A stretch of DNA of 64,000 nucleotides, taken from contig NZ_RQPJ01000006.1 of assembly GCF_003957295.1 (NCBI RefSeq), forward strand, positions 1 through 64,000, given 5' to 3'. Positions 51,142 through 60,492 of the stretch are shown one piece after another. This DNA is from Arenibacter aquaticus (lineage in GTDB: Bacteria > Bacteroidota > Bacteroidia > Flavobacteriales > Flavobacteriaceae). The translations under genes and the position numbers were made by a program. Position 1 is the stretch's first letter. Each line of letters begins with the position of its first letter. Under the pieces are notes generated by a model. It was given only the letters and a program-made list of their open reading frames with translations, did not search any database and was not told the origin of the DNA.

Positions 51142-53721
51142 ATGGTTACATTACACAAGAAATTTACCCTTGTTTTATGGGTGCTTTTTAGTCTTCCTTT
51201 TATCCTATCGGGCCAACAACGAACAGGAAATATCGTGGAATATTTTGGCAAGGAAAAAGTGGAGGAAATTCATGAGGGAAAAGTAATGCATGTTTTTAAC
51301 AAGGGATTGTTGCTAACGCTCCCAAGCTTAGGTTTTGAATCCTCATCATTTCCTTTAGATCCCGTATTTAACGCTTTTCTATTGGATCCGTCAATGGAGG
51401 TGACTAAAGATGATGTTTTTGATATAGATTTTACGGGAAAGGAATTAAAATGGAAAGGAATAGAAGTAGATAGTACCAATACTTTTTCGGGTAGGGAATT
51501 AAGATCTGGTTATGTGTATCTCAGTTATCGATCGGGAAGTGAAAAAACAGTATTATTTGAAGCTTCCGGTCATTCACTAGCTTCAATAAACGGATTGCCT
51601 TATGAGGGAGATCATTATGACTTTGGATATAACCTTATTCCCTTAAAATTGAAAAAAGGGAAGAATGTCTTTGTTCTTAAGGTGGGGCGTTTTCCCAGGG
51701 TAAGGGCAAGGTTGTTGGAGCCTAAGACATTGGTACAGTTTACCACCCGAGATGTTACAGCTCCCGATCTATTGGTAGAGGAGGAAGGGGAGTACCAGGC
51801 TGCCATACGGGTAATCAATGCCTCTGAAAAATGGGTGAAGGGTTCCCGTATTGAAGCTTCATTAAACAAGAAGGTACATAGTACTATCATTCAAGATATA
51901 CCCCCAATGAGCGTTTATAAGGTTCCTTTTGTTATTTCGGCATCGGGATTGGATCCCCAAGAGGAGAAAGCAGTGGTTGCATTGACATTAAAATCGGCCA
52001 AGGGACAATTGGAGTCTTCAGAAGTATTGACATTAAATGTGAAGTCGAAATTTAGGCATCACAAGAGAACCTTTATAAGTGGTATTGATGGAAGCGTACA
52101 GTATTTTAGCGTGGCGCCGCAGAAGAATGGTATTACGGAAGGAGCTGCCTTGTTTCTTTCTGTTCACGGTGCTTCTGTAGAGGCTGTAAATCAGGCCAAT
52201 GCCTATAAACAAAAGGACTGGGGTAATTTAGTGGCTCCTACCAATAGAAGACCTTTTGGGTTTGCATGGGAAGACTGGGGCAGGCTGGATGCTTTGGAGG
52301 TTTTGTCCGAAGGTAAAAGGATTTATAAGCCCAACGATAAGAAGATCTATTTAACCGGACATTCTATGGGTGGGCACGGCACTTGGTATTTGGGGGCTAC
52401 CTACCCCGATCAATTTGCGGCCATTGCTCCCTGCGCGGGATATCCGGATCTGTTGTTGTACCGAGGAGGCAGAACAAAGAGAATTGCAGGACTCTCAGCT
52501 GAACAAAGGGAACAATATGGCATTACGCCTAAAATGTTTGAGAGAATTACAATGGACTATGTACCTACTCCGGTCGAAAACATGGTCAAGAGGGCGGGAA
52601 CTCCAAGTAGAACCCTAAAGTTGATCCGAAATTATTTGCACCATGGGGTCTATGTACTGCACGGCGAAATAGACAATGTAGTACCTACCTATATTGCCCG
52701 GGATATGAGAGAGCGACTAGGGAAGTTCCATACAGATTTTACCTATTATGAATATCCAGGGGGTACACATTGGTACGGGGATCACAGCGTAGATTGGAAG
52801 CCTATATTCGACTTTTTTGAACAGAGGACCATTCCGGAAGCAAAGGACGTAAAAAAACTAGAGTTTAGTACGGGCTCGCCAGGCGTATCCGCTACATCAC
52901 ATTTTGTAACGATCCACCAACAAGAAAAGCCTTTTGAGGTAAGCTCCTTTAATTTAAAGAGGGAAAACAATTTTATTTTGGATACCGAAAATGTTTCCTT
53001 GTTGGAGGTCGATTTCACCCAAATACCTGAGTCCATTGATCAGATTGTATTGAATGGAAAGGAATTGGTTCTTCCGTTAAAGGAACGCTTATTTTTTGGA
53101 AAAAGGAATGGGGTTTGGCAAATTGTGACCAATCCATCCTTAAAAGAAAAAGGCCCACATAGAAATGGCGGTTTTAAGGACGCTTTTAGAAATGATGTGG
53201 TGTTTGTCTATGCCACTAAAGGGACTGCCATGGAAAATGAATGGTACTACAACAAGGCGAGGTTTGATGCCGATACGTTTTGGTATAAGGCCAATGGTAA
53301 TATTGAATTGGTAGCGGACACCGATTTTGCTCCAAAGGACTATCCGGATCGTAATGTAGTGGTCTATGGTAATAGGTCCAATAATGCGGCTTGGAACAAG
53401 CTGCTAAAAGATAGCCCCTTGCAAGTATATAATGATAAATTGGAATTTGGGAATAAAAGTCTAGAGGGTGCCAATTGGGGCATGTATTTTATAGTCCCTA
53501 GGTCTGATAGCGATATGGCAAGCGTGGGAGTGATAACGGCCACTGGAGCTACAGGAATGAAGGCAGCCTATGCCAATCACTATTTGGTAAACGGTACTAC
53601 TTTTCCTGATGTATTGCTATTTAATGATAGCGTACTCACCCAAGGGATGTCGGCTGTAAAATGTGCTGGATTTTTTGGTAATGATTGGGCGCTTGAAAGC
53701 GGGGATTTTGAGTGGAAATAA
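51142..53721 (+). CDS. Secreted alpha/beta hydrolase (prolyl oligopeptidase-like)
   Basis: An 859-aa exported enzyme with a signal peptide (about 1-24, FILSGQQ). Residues 25-300 are beta-rich with no firm family. From about 330 a catalytic domain follows: LFLSVHGASVEA, the nucleophile elbow GHSMGGHGTWYLG (Ser about 414), HGEIDNVVPTYIAR with the acid, and GGTHWYGDHSVDW with the catalytic His. The C-terminal 280 residues are another beta-rich module (YYNKARFDADTFWYKANG). Relatives include peptidases of family S9 and polysaccharide esterases, so the substrate is open. It is monocistronic and convergent with the S10 peptidase. Confidence 0.85.
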   Translation: MVTLHKKFTLVLWVLFSLPFILSGQQRTGNIVEYFGKEKVEEIHEGKVMHVFNKGLLLTLPSLGFESSSFPLDPVFNAFLLDPSMEVTKDDVFDIDFTGKELKWKGIEVDSTNTFSGRELRSGYVYLSYRSGSEKTVLFEASGHSLASINGLPYEGDHYDFGYNLIPLKLKKGKNVFVLKVGRFPRVRARLLEPKTLVQFTTRDVTAPDLLVEEEGEYQAAIRVINASEKWVKGSRIEASLNKKVHSTIIQDIPPMSVYKVPFVISASGLDPQEEKAVVALTLKSAKGQLESSEVLTLNVKSKFRHHKRTFISGIDGSVQYFSVAPQKNGITEGAALFLSVHGASVEAVNQANAYKQKDWGNLVAPTNRRPFGFAWEDWGRLDALEVLSEGKRIYKPNDKKIYLTGHSMGGHGTWYLGATYPDQFAAIAPCAGYPDLLLYRGGRTKRIAGLSAEQREQYGITPKMFERITMDYVPTPVENMVKRAGTPSRTLKLIRNYLHHGVYVLHGEIDNVVPTYIARDMRERLGKFHTDFTYYEYPGGTHWYGDHSVDWKPIFDFFEQRTIPEAKDVKKLEFSTGSPGVSATSHFVTIHQQEKPFEVSSFNLKRENNFILDTENVSLLEVDFTQIPESIDQIVLNGKELVLPLKERLFFGKRNGVWQIVTNPSLKEKGPHRNGGFKDAFRNDVVFVYATKGTAMENEWYYNKARFDADTFWYKANGNIELVADTDFAPKDYPDRNVVVYGNRSNNAAWNKLLKDSPLQVYNDKLEFGNKSLEGANWGMYFIVPRSDSDMASVGVITATGATGMKAAYANHYLVNGTTFPDVLLFNDSVLTQGMSAVKCAGFFGNDWALESGDFEWK

Positions 53722-53728
53722 GAGAACA

Positions 53729-53770
53729 CCGTCCCAATAATAAACCAGTGTTGGTTTGGTGTTGGGACGG
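53729..53770. terminator. Nested hairpin between convergent genes
   Basis: CCGTCCCAA (53729-53737) pairs with TTGGGACGG (53762-53770). Inside it AAACCA and TGGTTT pair around GTGT. There is no T tract, but the site lies between the stops of the hydrolase and the S10 peptidase. Confidence 0.5.
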
Positions 53771-53779
53771 GTTCTATGT

Positions 53780-55285
53780 TTATTTTATTGCAGACAATAT
53801 AAATTGGGACACATCCTTTTTAAATTTCTCCATAGAGGGTTTATGGGTATACATCATGTGACCGGCCTCATAGTATTCCATTTTTATGTTGTCTTTTATT
53901 TCTTTGGTAAGCCCCATGTGGTTTATACTGTGTTCTACACCGTAAAAGACCGTAGCAATATCGTAAATACCGTTCAGGATCAAAACCTTCATATTAGGGT
54001 CGCGTGACAATGCCCTGGCCATGTCCATACCAGTATTGATTGCGGCAGTAGCCCCCCATCTCATATTGCCTTTGTGTTTCCAGTCCCATTTAAAACCATT
54101 TCTTCTGGCTGCGGAAATAGTGTATAATAGGTTTTTGTTCACCTTAAGATCGCCATAAAAATAATCCAAAAACCCACTGATAAAGGCAGGGGATATTGCA
54201 GAACTTTGAGGGTCGTGACTACCCTCCTGTGATAAAAGGTCTTCGTTGATCCCAGTAAATCTAGAGTCTAATCGGCCTACAATCTCACCCTGGTCCCTAA
54301 GAAATTCGGCGAAGAATTCACTGGCTTTCACCCTTAGTCCTGCTTTTAGCCAATAATCCGGTTCCGTTCCTGTATAGGTAGCTAGTTTAAGGGCTATATC
54401 GCTCTTTTCATTTTCGGTTAAACGGTCTCCTTTAAATAGGGCAGGGGCATATTCATTTTCGGTAAAGTATCTTACATCATCCAAAAATTCATAGACATCT
54501 TCGGGTTTATCCACTATTTTGTCATGGTACCAAGCTGTTGCCGCATAGGTGGGAAAGTGTACAATATAGGGTAGGTCGTCATTGGGAGGGAACAATAGCG
54601 TACGAAAATCAAATACGGCTGATACCATTACAACGCCATTCATAGCTATTCCTTGGTTTAAAAGATTGTTCATTAATCCGGCATTCCTAAAGGTACCGTA
54701 ACTCTCTCCCAATAGAAATTTGGGGCTGTTCATTCTGTCGTTGTGTATCAGGAATTGGGTTATAAAGAGGGAAAGGCTTCTAATGTCCTGATCTACTCCC
54801 CAAAAGTCCTTAAACTTGGCCTTACCTATTGGTACACTTAGGCCTGTACCTACTGGGTCTATCATTACCAAATCGGCAATATCCAATAGGGAGTAATTGT
54901 TGTTTACAATCTTATAAGGGGCGGCAGGGGTAGATTTTGGATCATTTACCACTATTCTTTTTGGACCTAGAATCCCCATATGCAGCCAAAAGGAGGAAGA
55001 TCCCGGTCCGCCATTAAATGCAAATACAATGGGACGCCTTTGGGTGGCCAATCCTCTTTTGGAGTCTCTGGTATAGTAGGTGAATCCCATTAGGGCTATG
55101 GGCCGTTTAGATTCGTCCTTTACCTGAAATGTACCCGCTTTTGCCGTTAAATAAATTGTTTTGCCATTTATGGTAACACTTTGCATGGTAGTGGCAACTT
55201 CCGCTTTGGGCAGGCTGTCATTTGTCATTTGGGCATGACATAATAACCCCAATAACATGGTGATAATGAGAGTAATCGCTTTCAT
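53780..55285 (-). CDS. S10 family serine carboxypeptidase
   Basis: A 501-aa exported serine peptidase of the carboxypeptidase Y clan. A signal peptide (about 1-18, GLLCHAQ) is followed by the family sequences RPIVFAFNGGPGSSSFWLH (oxyanion-hole FNGGPGSSS), DPVGTGLS and the nucleophile elbow LLGESYGTFR. The C-terminal catalytic Asp and His are in VLILNGIYDIATVFYG and EYYEAGHMMY. All triad elements are present. It is likely periplasmic and removes C-terminal residues from peptides. Bacterial members of this clan are common in Bacteroidota and little studied. Confidence 0.94.
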   Translation of the reverse strand: MKAITLIITMLLGLLCHAQMTNDSLPKAEVATTMQSVTINGKTIYLTAKAGTFQVKDESKRPIALMGFTYYTRDSKRGLATQRRPIVFAFNGGPGSSSFWLHMGILGPKRIVVNDPKSTPAAPYKIVNNNYSLLDIADLVMIDPVGTGLSVPIGKAKFKDFWGVDQDIRSLSLFITQFLIHNDRMNSPKFLLGESYGTFRNAGLMNNLLNQGIAMNGVVMVSAVFDFRTLLFPPNDDLPYIVHFPTYAATAWYHDKIVDKPEDVYEFLDDVRYFTENEYAPALFKGDRLTENEKSDIALKLATYTGTEPDYWLKAGLRVKASEFFAEFLRDQGEIVGRLDSRFTGINEDLLSQEGSHDPQSSAISPAFISGFLDYFYGDLKVNKNLLYTISAARRNGFKWDWKHKGNMRWGATAAINTGMDMARALSRDPNMKVLILNGIYDIATVFYGVEHSINHMGLTKEIKDNIKMEYYEAGHMMYTHKPSMEKFKKDVSQFILSAIK

Positions 55286-55399
55286 GAGTTTAGTATTTAA
55301 ATTAGTTTAAATAGCTAAACAGGTATATGCAATGATAGTTAGGGGTTTACAATATGCAAAAATTTGACCTTTAAAAAAAGGACTGGGTGCAAATGTATA

Positions 55400-57019
55400 T
55401 CAATCCTTATCTATGGTTTTATAGGTATACTTACTTTTTTTCCACTCTATTAAAGGAGAAGGATAATACTTTACGTCCATTTTGTCCAAATAGGGAGCCT
55501 GATTCCCTAATCGTATCTTATAGTTCTCCCAATCCCGGTTTTCTTCCTTACTCCAGCTTAATTCGGAGTAACCTATCATTCTTGGAAATGCCAAATATTC
55601 CAATTCATCTATATTGCTGATGGTCTCTGACCATAGTGGGGCCTCAACACCTAATATATGTTCTTTGTTTATTCCTTGAACATAGCGTTCCGGTGTCCAA
55701 ATGTATCCGGTATCCACAGGAATTAATCCTGCCCAATCCAATCCGTGCTTGGAGAGGGTGTCATATTTCATATCCAAATAAGCTTTTTTTCCAGGAGATA
55801 GGATTACCTTAAGGCCTTTTTCTACTGCTAGTTTGGCATTTTTTTCATTGGCCCAGAATTGTGCTATTGCGGTGGTATCTATATCGGCATGTACAATTTC
55901 GTCCCATCCGATCATTCTTTTACCGTGCTTTTTTACAATTTTATCAATTTTTGAAACAAAATAGATAAAGTCTTTTTTCTTGGTCACATGGCTTTCATCC
56001 CCACCAGCGTGAAAGTACGGACCAGGGGTTATGGCCGAAATTTCACGAACCACATCGTCTATAAAGGCATAAACGGTATCCTTGCGGGTGTCAAAAGTAC
56101 TAAAACCAACTTGGGTACCTGTATAGATTTTTGGTGTTTTGCCATTTCCGTTGAGGAAGGGATAGGCTACGGACGCAGCATTGGTATGTCCGGGCATATC
56201 TACTTCTGGAACTATGGTGATATAATGTTTTGCAGCATAGGCCACAATCTCTTTGTAATCTTCCTGAGTGTAAAACCCTCCTTCTCCTCCGCCTACTTCG
56301 GAGCGGCCACCAACCTCGGTCAGCTTTGGCCATGATTTAATTTCTATTCTCCAACCCTGGTCATCGGTAAGGTGTAGGTGTAAGGTGTTAATTTTGTAAT
56401 AAGCCAAAATGTCAATGTATTTTTTAACGTCCTCTACACTAAAAAAATGTCGGGCCACATCCAGCATGGACCCACGGTATTCAAAGTTGGGACTATCGGT
56501 AATTTTACCTGTTGGGATCAACCACATCTTATTTTCGGCCAAGGTGTCATTGGATATTTCGGGTATAATTTGTCGTATGGTCTGTACTCCCCTAAAAGCC
56601 CCCTCGGCAGTCTTGGCATTCAGGATTACGGAGTCTTGGGTAATATATAGATCATAGCCTTCCTTGGATGATATCTCTGTGCTGTCTGACTGATTAATGA
56701 AAATGATACGTTCCAATGTTGGGGATTCGGTGGTGTTTACCGGGATATCGAGATTGGTCTGCCATTTTATTTTTTCTGCCAAAAATTGGCCCACTTCTGG
56801 AAATCCAGAGGCATTCTCAGAGGTATGGATGGAAGTGTTTTTATCCAATCCAAAAGCACTGTTGGTAGGTGTTATTTTAAGCGGTTTGGGAATTAAATTC
56901 TCGGCAGATAAATCCGTTGTTGGGAAGTTTATTACTTTCTTTTTTTGTTGTTCACAAGCTACCAGTACAGTAAATAAACAAAATACGAACAGTGATTTTA
57001 GTAAGATTGATTGTTTCAT
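55400..57019 (-). CDS. Beta-N-acetylhexosaminidase, GH20 lipoprotein
   Basis: A 539-aa lipoprotein (lipobox LVAC, about 18-21) that removes terminal GlcNAc or GalNAc from glycans. An N-terminal GH20b domain (about 38-160) precedes the TIM-barrel catalytic domain (about 175-500). HLHLTDDQGWRIEI, VPEVDMPGH and FHAGGDESHV, with the catalytic Asp-Glu pair, are intact. GWDEIVHAD and the Trp residues of the sugar pocket follow. It lies 43 nt downstream of the SGNH hydrolase, so the two are probably cotranscribed for breakdown of an acylated or amino-sugar polymer. Confidence 0.95.
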   Translation of the reverse strand: MKQSILLKSLFVFCLFTVLVACEQQKKKVINFPTTDLSAENLIPKPLKITPTNSAFGLDKNTSIHTSENASGFPEVGQFLAEKIKWQTNLDIPVNTTESPTLERIIFINQSDSTEISSKEGYDLYITQDSVILNAKTAEGAFRGVQTIRQIIPEISNDTLAENKMWLIPTGKITDSPNFEYRGSMLDVARHFFSVEDVKKYIDILAYYKINTLHLHLTDDQGWRIEIKSWPKLTEVGGRSEVGGGEGGFYTQEDYKEIVAYAAKHYITIVPEVDMPGHTNAASVAYPFLNGNGKTPKIYTGTQVGFSTFDTRKDTVYAFIDDVVREISAITPGPYFHAGGDESHVTKKKDFIYFVSKIDKIVKKHGKRMIGWDEIVHADIDTTAIAQFWANEKNAKLAVEKGLKVILSPGKKAYLDMKYDTLSKHGLDWAGLIPVDTGYIWTPERYVQGINKEHILGVEAPLWSETISNIDELEYLAFPRMIGYSELSWSKEENRDWENYKIRLGNQAPYLDKMDVKYYPSPLIEWKKSKYTYKTIDKD

Positions 57020-57062
57020 TGAAAAAGGTTGAATTAGTGTTTTATTTTCTATTTAAAATATA

Positions 57063-57707
57063 TTAGTCCATATGGGGTTTAATAACGGAATACCACAGAT
57101 CATAACCCTCCTTGTTCATATGGAGTCCGTCTTCTATAAATATATCTTGCCTTACTTTTCTGCCGTCTAACATAGCGTCCCAGACATTGGCGTATTCCAA
57201 ATTGTTTTCTTTTTTACATAACCTTTTAAACCGTCGGTTTAATTTTTTATACTTTCTCTTCAAATTCCAACGGGCAATACTGGGTTTGGCAGCTATGATG
57301 ACAATCTTGGCCTCCTTGTTCTGCTCTTTGACCTTATCAATAATCTTCTGGGTATACCCTATAATATCCCTGATCTTTTTTTTAGCAGCAATATCATTGT
57401 CCCCTTCATAGATAAAAACTTTTTTCGGGGAATATCTTAATATAAGTTCGTCGTAAAAATGATATAGATCGGAGGATTGGGAGCCTCCAAATCCTGAATT
57501 GACAATTTGATGTTCGGGAAACATAGATTCCAGACTTTTCCACATGCGTATTGTAGAACTTCCCGCAAATACTGTTGTTTCTTTTGAGGAGTCCCAGAGC
57601 GTGTCATACTTTTTTTGTAAGGCCATTACCTGATTCTCGTATTTGTTGACATTCTGTCCAAAGGCAAATACAGATAATAATAGAAATAAATAGGTCGGTG
57701 TTTTCAA
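57063..57707 (-). CDS. Exported SGNH/GDSL hydrolase
   Basis: A 214-aa periplasmic esterase-type protein with a signal peptide (about 1-17, SVFAFGQ). Block I is VFAGSSTIRMWKSL, with the nucleophile Ser. Block II has GFGGSQSSDLYHF, block III YEGDNDIAAKK with the conserved Asn, and block V DGLHMNKEGYDLW with the catalytic Asp and His. It probably deacylates a glycan. The start is TTG at 57707, required for the signal peptide. It is coupled to the GH20 gene by a 43-nt spacing. Confidence 0.9.
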   Translation of the reverse strand: MKTPTYLFLLLSVFAFGQNVNKYENQVMALQKKYDTLWDSSKETTVFAGSSTIRMWKSLESMFPEHQIVNSGFGGSQSSDLYHFYDELILRYSPKKVFIYEGDNDIAAKKKIRDIIGYTQKIIDKVKEQNKEAKIVIIAAKPSIARWNLKRKYKKLNRRFKRLCKKENNLEYANVWDAMLDGRKVRQDIFIEDGLHMNKEGYDLWYSVIKPHMD

Positions 57708-57981
57708 GTTTATTGGTATTAAGTGTTAAATTATAAATTGTTTTAGGTCTGGTACTATAATTTTCGACCAAGGACATTGCAAGCGCCCCGTTGGTTTAAA
57801 ACTAATATTAATTTGGCGGAACTACAATTTTTTTGACTAGAGGGGATTAATGGAACCGGGTAAAGCTGTCATCGGTAGGTGAAGGCCGTATTTTATCTTA
57901 AACCCCTCATAATATGGGGAGTATAAGTAAGACAGGTGGTAGTTGGTATTCCTTAATAACAAAAATTAAGGATACCAGTGT

Positions 57982-58890
57982 TTACCGAATACCCCGTACC
58001 TTCATGTCAAGGGTATAGAGGGAATTCATGGCCGTAATAAATAAGGTCTTCTGTTTTTCTCCCCCAAAGGTGACGTTGGCCGTCCATTTTTGATCTATGG
58101 GTATATGCTGAATCTGAATTCCTTTATTGTTGAAAACGGTTACCCCATTCCCGGTCAGATATACATTGCCTAGATGGTCCATGGTCATTCCGTCCGAGCC
58201 CATATTGGTAAATAGGGTCTTGTTGCTTAAGCTGGCATCTGGATTTACAGTATAAGAATAGGTTTTTTTATCACCTATGTCGGCTATGTACAACATGCTT
58301 CCGTCTTGATTTCCAATTATGCCATTGGGACGGACAAAGCCATCTGCAATTACCCGAACATCCTTTTTATCCGGGGAAAGGTAGTAGACTCGTTGTTCTT
58401 TCAATTCTTGTTCGGTCCTGGTCCAATAGGATCGCTTGTAAAATGGATCGGTAAAATAAATGCCTCCCATGGGGTCAACCCATAGGTCATTGGGACCATT
58501 TAATTTTTTGCCCTCAAAGTCGTCTATCAATACAGTGACATTTTTTTGGGAGTCTATTCGCCATAGTTGGTTTTTGTTATCGGCGCAAGCCAACAGGTTG
58601 CCTTCATGGTCAAAATACAGACCATTGGCCCTGCCAGACGGCTGCATATAGGTTGAAACACTACCATCTTTAGCTGACCATTTGATAATTCGGTCATTGG
58701 GTTGATCTGTAAAAAATACATCCCCATTTGGGGCCACTGCCGGACCCTCGGTAAAAGTATAGTCTTTTGCTACCAAAGTGACTTTCGCTCCCTTGGCGAT
58801 AAGGCCGGTTTTTTGAGCCTTACAGGAAATAGTGACTATTATTAAGGTTATTGCCAAAATGTGAAGGAATGATCTGTATATGTTTTTCAT
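57982..58890 (-). CDS. SMP-30/gluconolactonase-like lipoprotein
   Basis: A 302-aa six-bladed beta-propeller of the SMP-30/gluconolactonase/LRE family. A lipoprotein-type signal (about 1-23, ITLIIVTISC) precedes FTEGPAVAPNGDVFFTDQPNDRIIKW, the typical EGP start with metal-ligand Glu. KKLNGPNDLWVDPMGGIYFTDPFYKRSYW and VRPNGIIGNQDGSMLYIADIGD give the Asn and Asp ligands. It probably hydrolyses a sugar lactone outside the cytoplasm. It lies 181 nt downstream of the Nramp-like gene on the same strand. Confidence 0.93.
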   Translation of the reverse strand: MKNIYRSFLHILAITLIIVTISCKAQKTGLIAKGAKVTLVAKDYTFTEGPAVAPNGDVFFTDQPNDRIIKWSAKDGSVSTYMQPSGRANGLYFDHEGNLLACADNKNQLWRIDSQKNVTVLIDDFEGKKLNGPNDLWVDPMGGIYFTDPFYKRSYWTRTEQELKEQRVYYLSPDKKDVRVIADGFVRPNGIIGNQDGSMLYIADIGDKKTYSYTVNPDASLSNKTLFTNMGSDGMTMDHLGNVYLTGNGVTVFNNKGIQIQHIPIDQKWTANVTFGGEKQKTLFITAMNSLYTLDMKVRGIR

Positions 58891-59071
58891 GGTGTTCTCT
58901 TAATGGTTGATGGTGTTTATATTCACTATATATTTCCAATATTCTAAGGGTTGATGTCCGAATAAAATTTGGGTTAAATTAAGTTTTTTTAAGAATGTAT
59001 GCCAGTGTTGGTCCATATGATACGTCCTTTGATAGTTTTCCTTGGGCTGGTACTATAAATTATTAAGCACC

Positions 59072-60430
59072 TTAATTGAAAATTTTAATTATACCTAGTG
59101 CGCCCACTCCAATTATACTGCATATACTTAGCCATAGAATTAAATCATAGGCAATGCTTGGGATAAAAGAAGGGTGTAATCGGCGGTATCTAAAGTTAAT
59201 AACGGCAAAGACTACGAGGAACAACAATAAAGATCCTACAATGCCACCTGTTATAACCATGAGCACTGGCAATTTTATAAAAATAAAGGTAAGGGCCCAA
59301 AGTAATGGGATTACCCAAGCGGAGATGGCTACAGTCTTCTTTCTTAAATTGAGGTCGCTAAAGTTAATCCATCCTAACTGTCCAAATATATCGGACAACT
59401 GTCTTGTCCAGGCGGCTAGGGCAGCAAATAAAGTAGAGAAAAGAGTGATGAACGATCCTACCAAAAAAGCTATTTTTGCATAGGGTCCCAAAGACTCCGT
59501 ATACATGGCAGAAAGAGTTTCTATCATGGCAAATCCTTCGGGAACCTTGCCCTGGGCATGTAGAACGGCCGCACCCAATAGGTAAAAGGCTGCTGTTACG
59601 GAGGTGTAAACCAACATGGCTATGATGGCGTCCAATTTCATTACCCGTATCCATCCGCTGGCCCTATTCTTCCAAGCCTCAGAATCATCTTTCTTACCGG
59701 TATAAGAGGCATAGCCTTTTTCCAGGCACCAATAATTATAGTGTATTATTTCATCACCTCCAACACCTGTTATACCAAAAGCCCCTAGGGCAACAGCTAC
59801 CGCAGTTTTGGGAAGATCCAATTGTAGTCCACTCCAGATACTTTCCCAGGAAATTTGAAAAGGCGTGTAATTAAGGAAGTATAGCGCAGCAAAGGTAAAT
59901 AGGGTAAAGAAACTGATCATTATTAGTGAAAACTTCTCAATAAAATTGTAATACCCACGGTATACCATAAGTGCTACAACAATGGCTATGAGTATACAAA
60001 ATAGAGACACACTAGCCTGGGGAACGGCAATGTTAAGGATTATGGCCACCCCACCTACAATACCGCCTACCTGTAGTAATTTGACCAGCATAACACCTAG
60101 CACTGCCCAAACGCTCCATTTGGCTTTGCCAAATCGCGGGCCGGGCAAATTATTAAAAGCTTGCATGGCAGTTTCACCAGTGAGAATTGTATGTTTCCCA
60201 AATTCCAATTGAACGGCGACCTTTACGAGACAGCTCACAATAATAACCCAAAAGGTTATAAACCCGGCCTTGGCACCTAAGGTAGTTGTGGCAATCAATT
60301 CGCCCGATCCAACAATGGAGGCCGACAAAATAAAACTGGGACCAAGAAATTTTAATCGCTCCCTAAAGGTTGTAGGAGGGTTTTTAATTTTGTCCTTCGT
60401 GAGCACATAGGGGTCGTTTAACTGGGACAT
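59072..60430 (-). CDS. Nramp-like transporter without the canonical metal-binding motifs
   Basis: A 452-aa inner-membrane protein with about 11 hydrophobic helices that aligns in pattern with the Nramp/MntH family. In true Nramp proteins helix 1 carries DPGN and helix 6 MPH, which bind Mn or Fe. Here helix 1 reads SASIVGSGELIAT (G41-S-G-E44) and helix 6 reads FGITGVGGDEIIHYNYW (about 218-233). The metal ligands are thus absent or replaced by acidic residues. The substrate is therefore uncertain and may not be a divalent metal. It lies 62 nt downstream of the DUF3500 gene and is likely cotranscribed with it. Confidence 0.87.
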   Translation of the reverse strand: MSQLNDPYVLTKDKIKNPPTTFRERLKFLGPSFILSASIVGSGELIATTTLGAKAGFITFWVIIVSCLVKVAVQLEFGKHTILTGETAMQAFNNLPGPRFGKAKWSVWAVLGVMLVKLLQVGGIVGGVAIILNIAVPQASVSLFCILIAIVVALMVYRGYYNFIEKFSLIMISFFTLFTFAALYFLNYTPFQISWESIWSGLQLDLPKTAVAVALGAFGITGVGGDEIIHYNYWCLEKGYASYTGKKDDSEAWKNRASGWIRVMKLDAIIAMLVYTSVTAAFYLLGAAVLHAQGKVPEGFAMIETLSAMYTESLGPYAKIAFLVGSFITLFSTLFAALAAWTRQLSDIFGQLGWINFSDLNLRKKTVAISAWVIPLLWALTFIFIKLPVLMVITGGIVGSLLLFLVVFAVINFRYRRLHPSFIPSIAYDLILWLSICSIIGVGALGIIKIFN

Positions 60431-60492
60431 ATTGGTTTATAGGTTGGTTTATTGGAATAGCAATGCCAAGCAAGCATAAAAGTAAATGCTGA

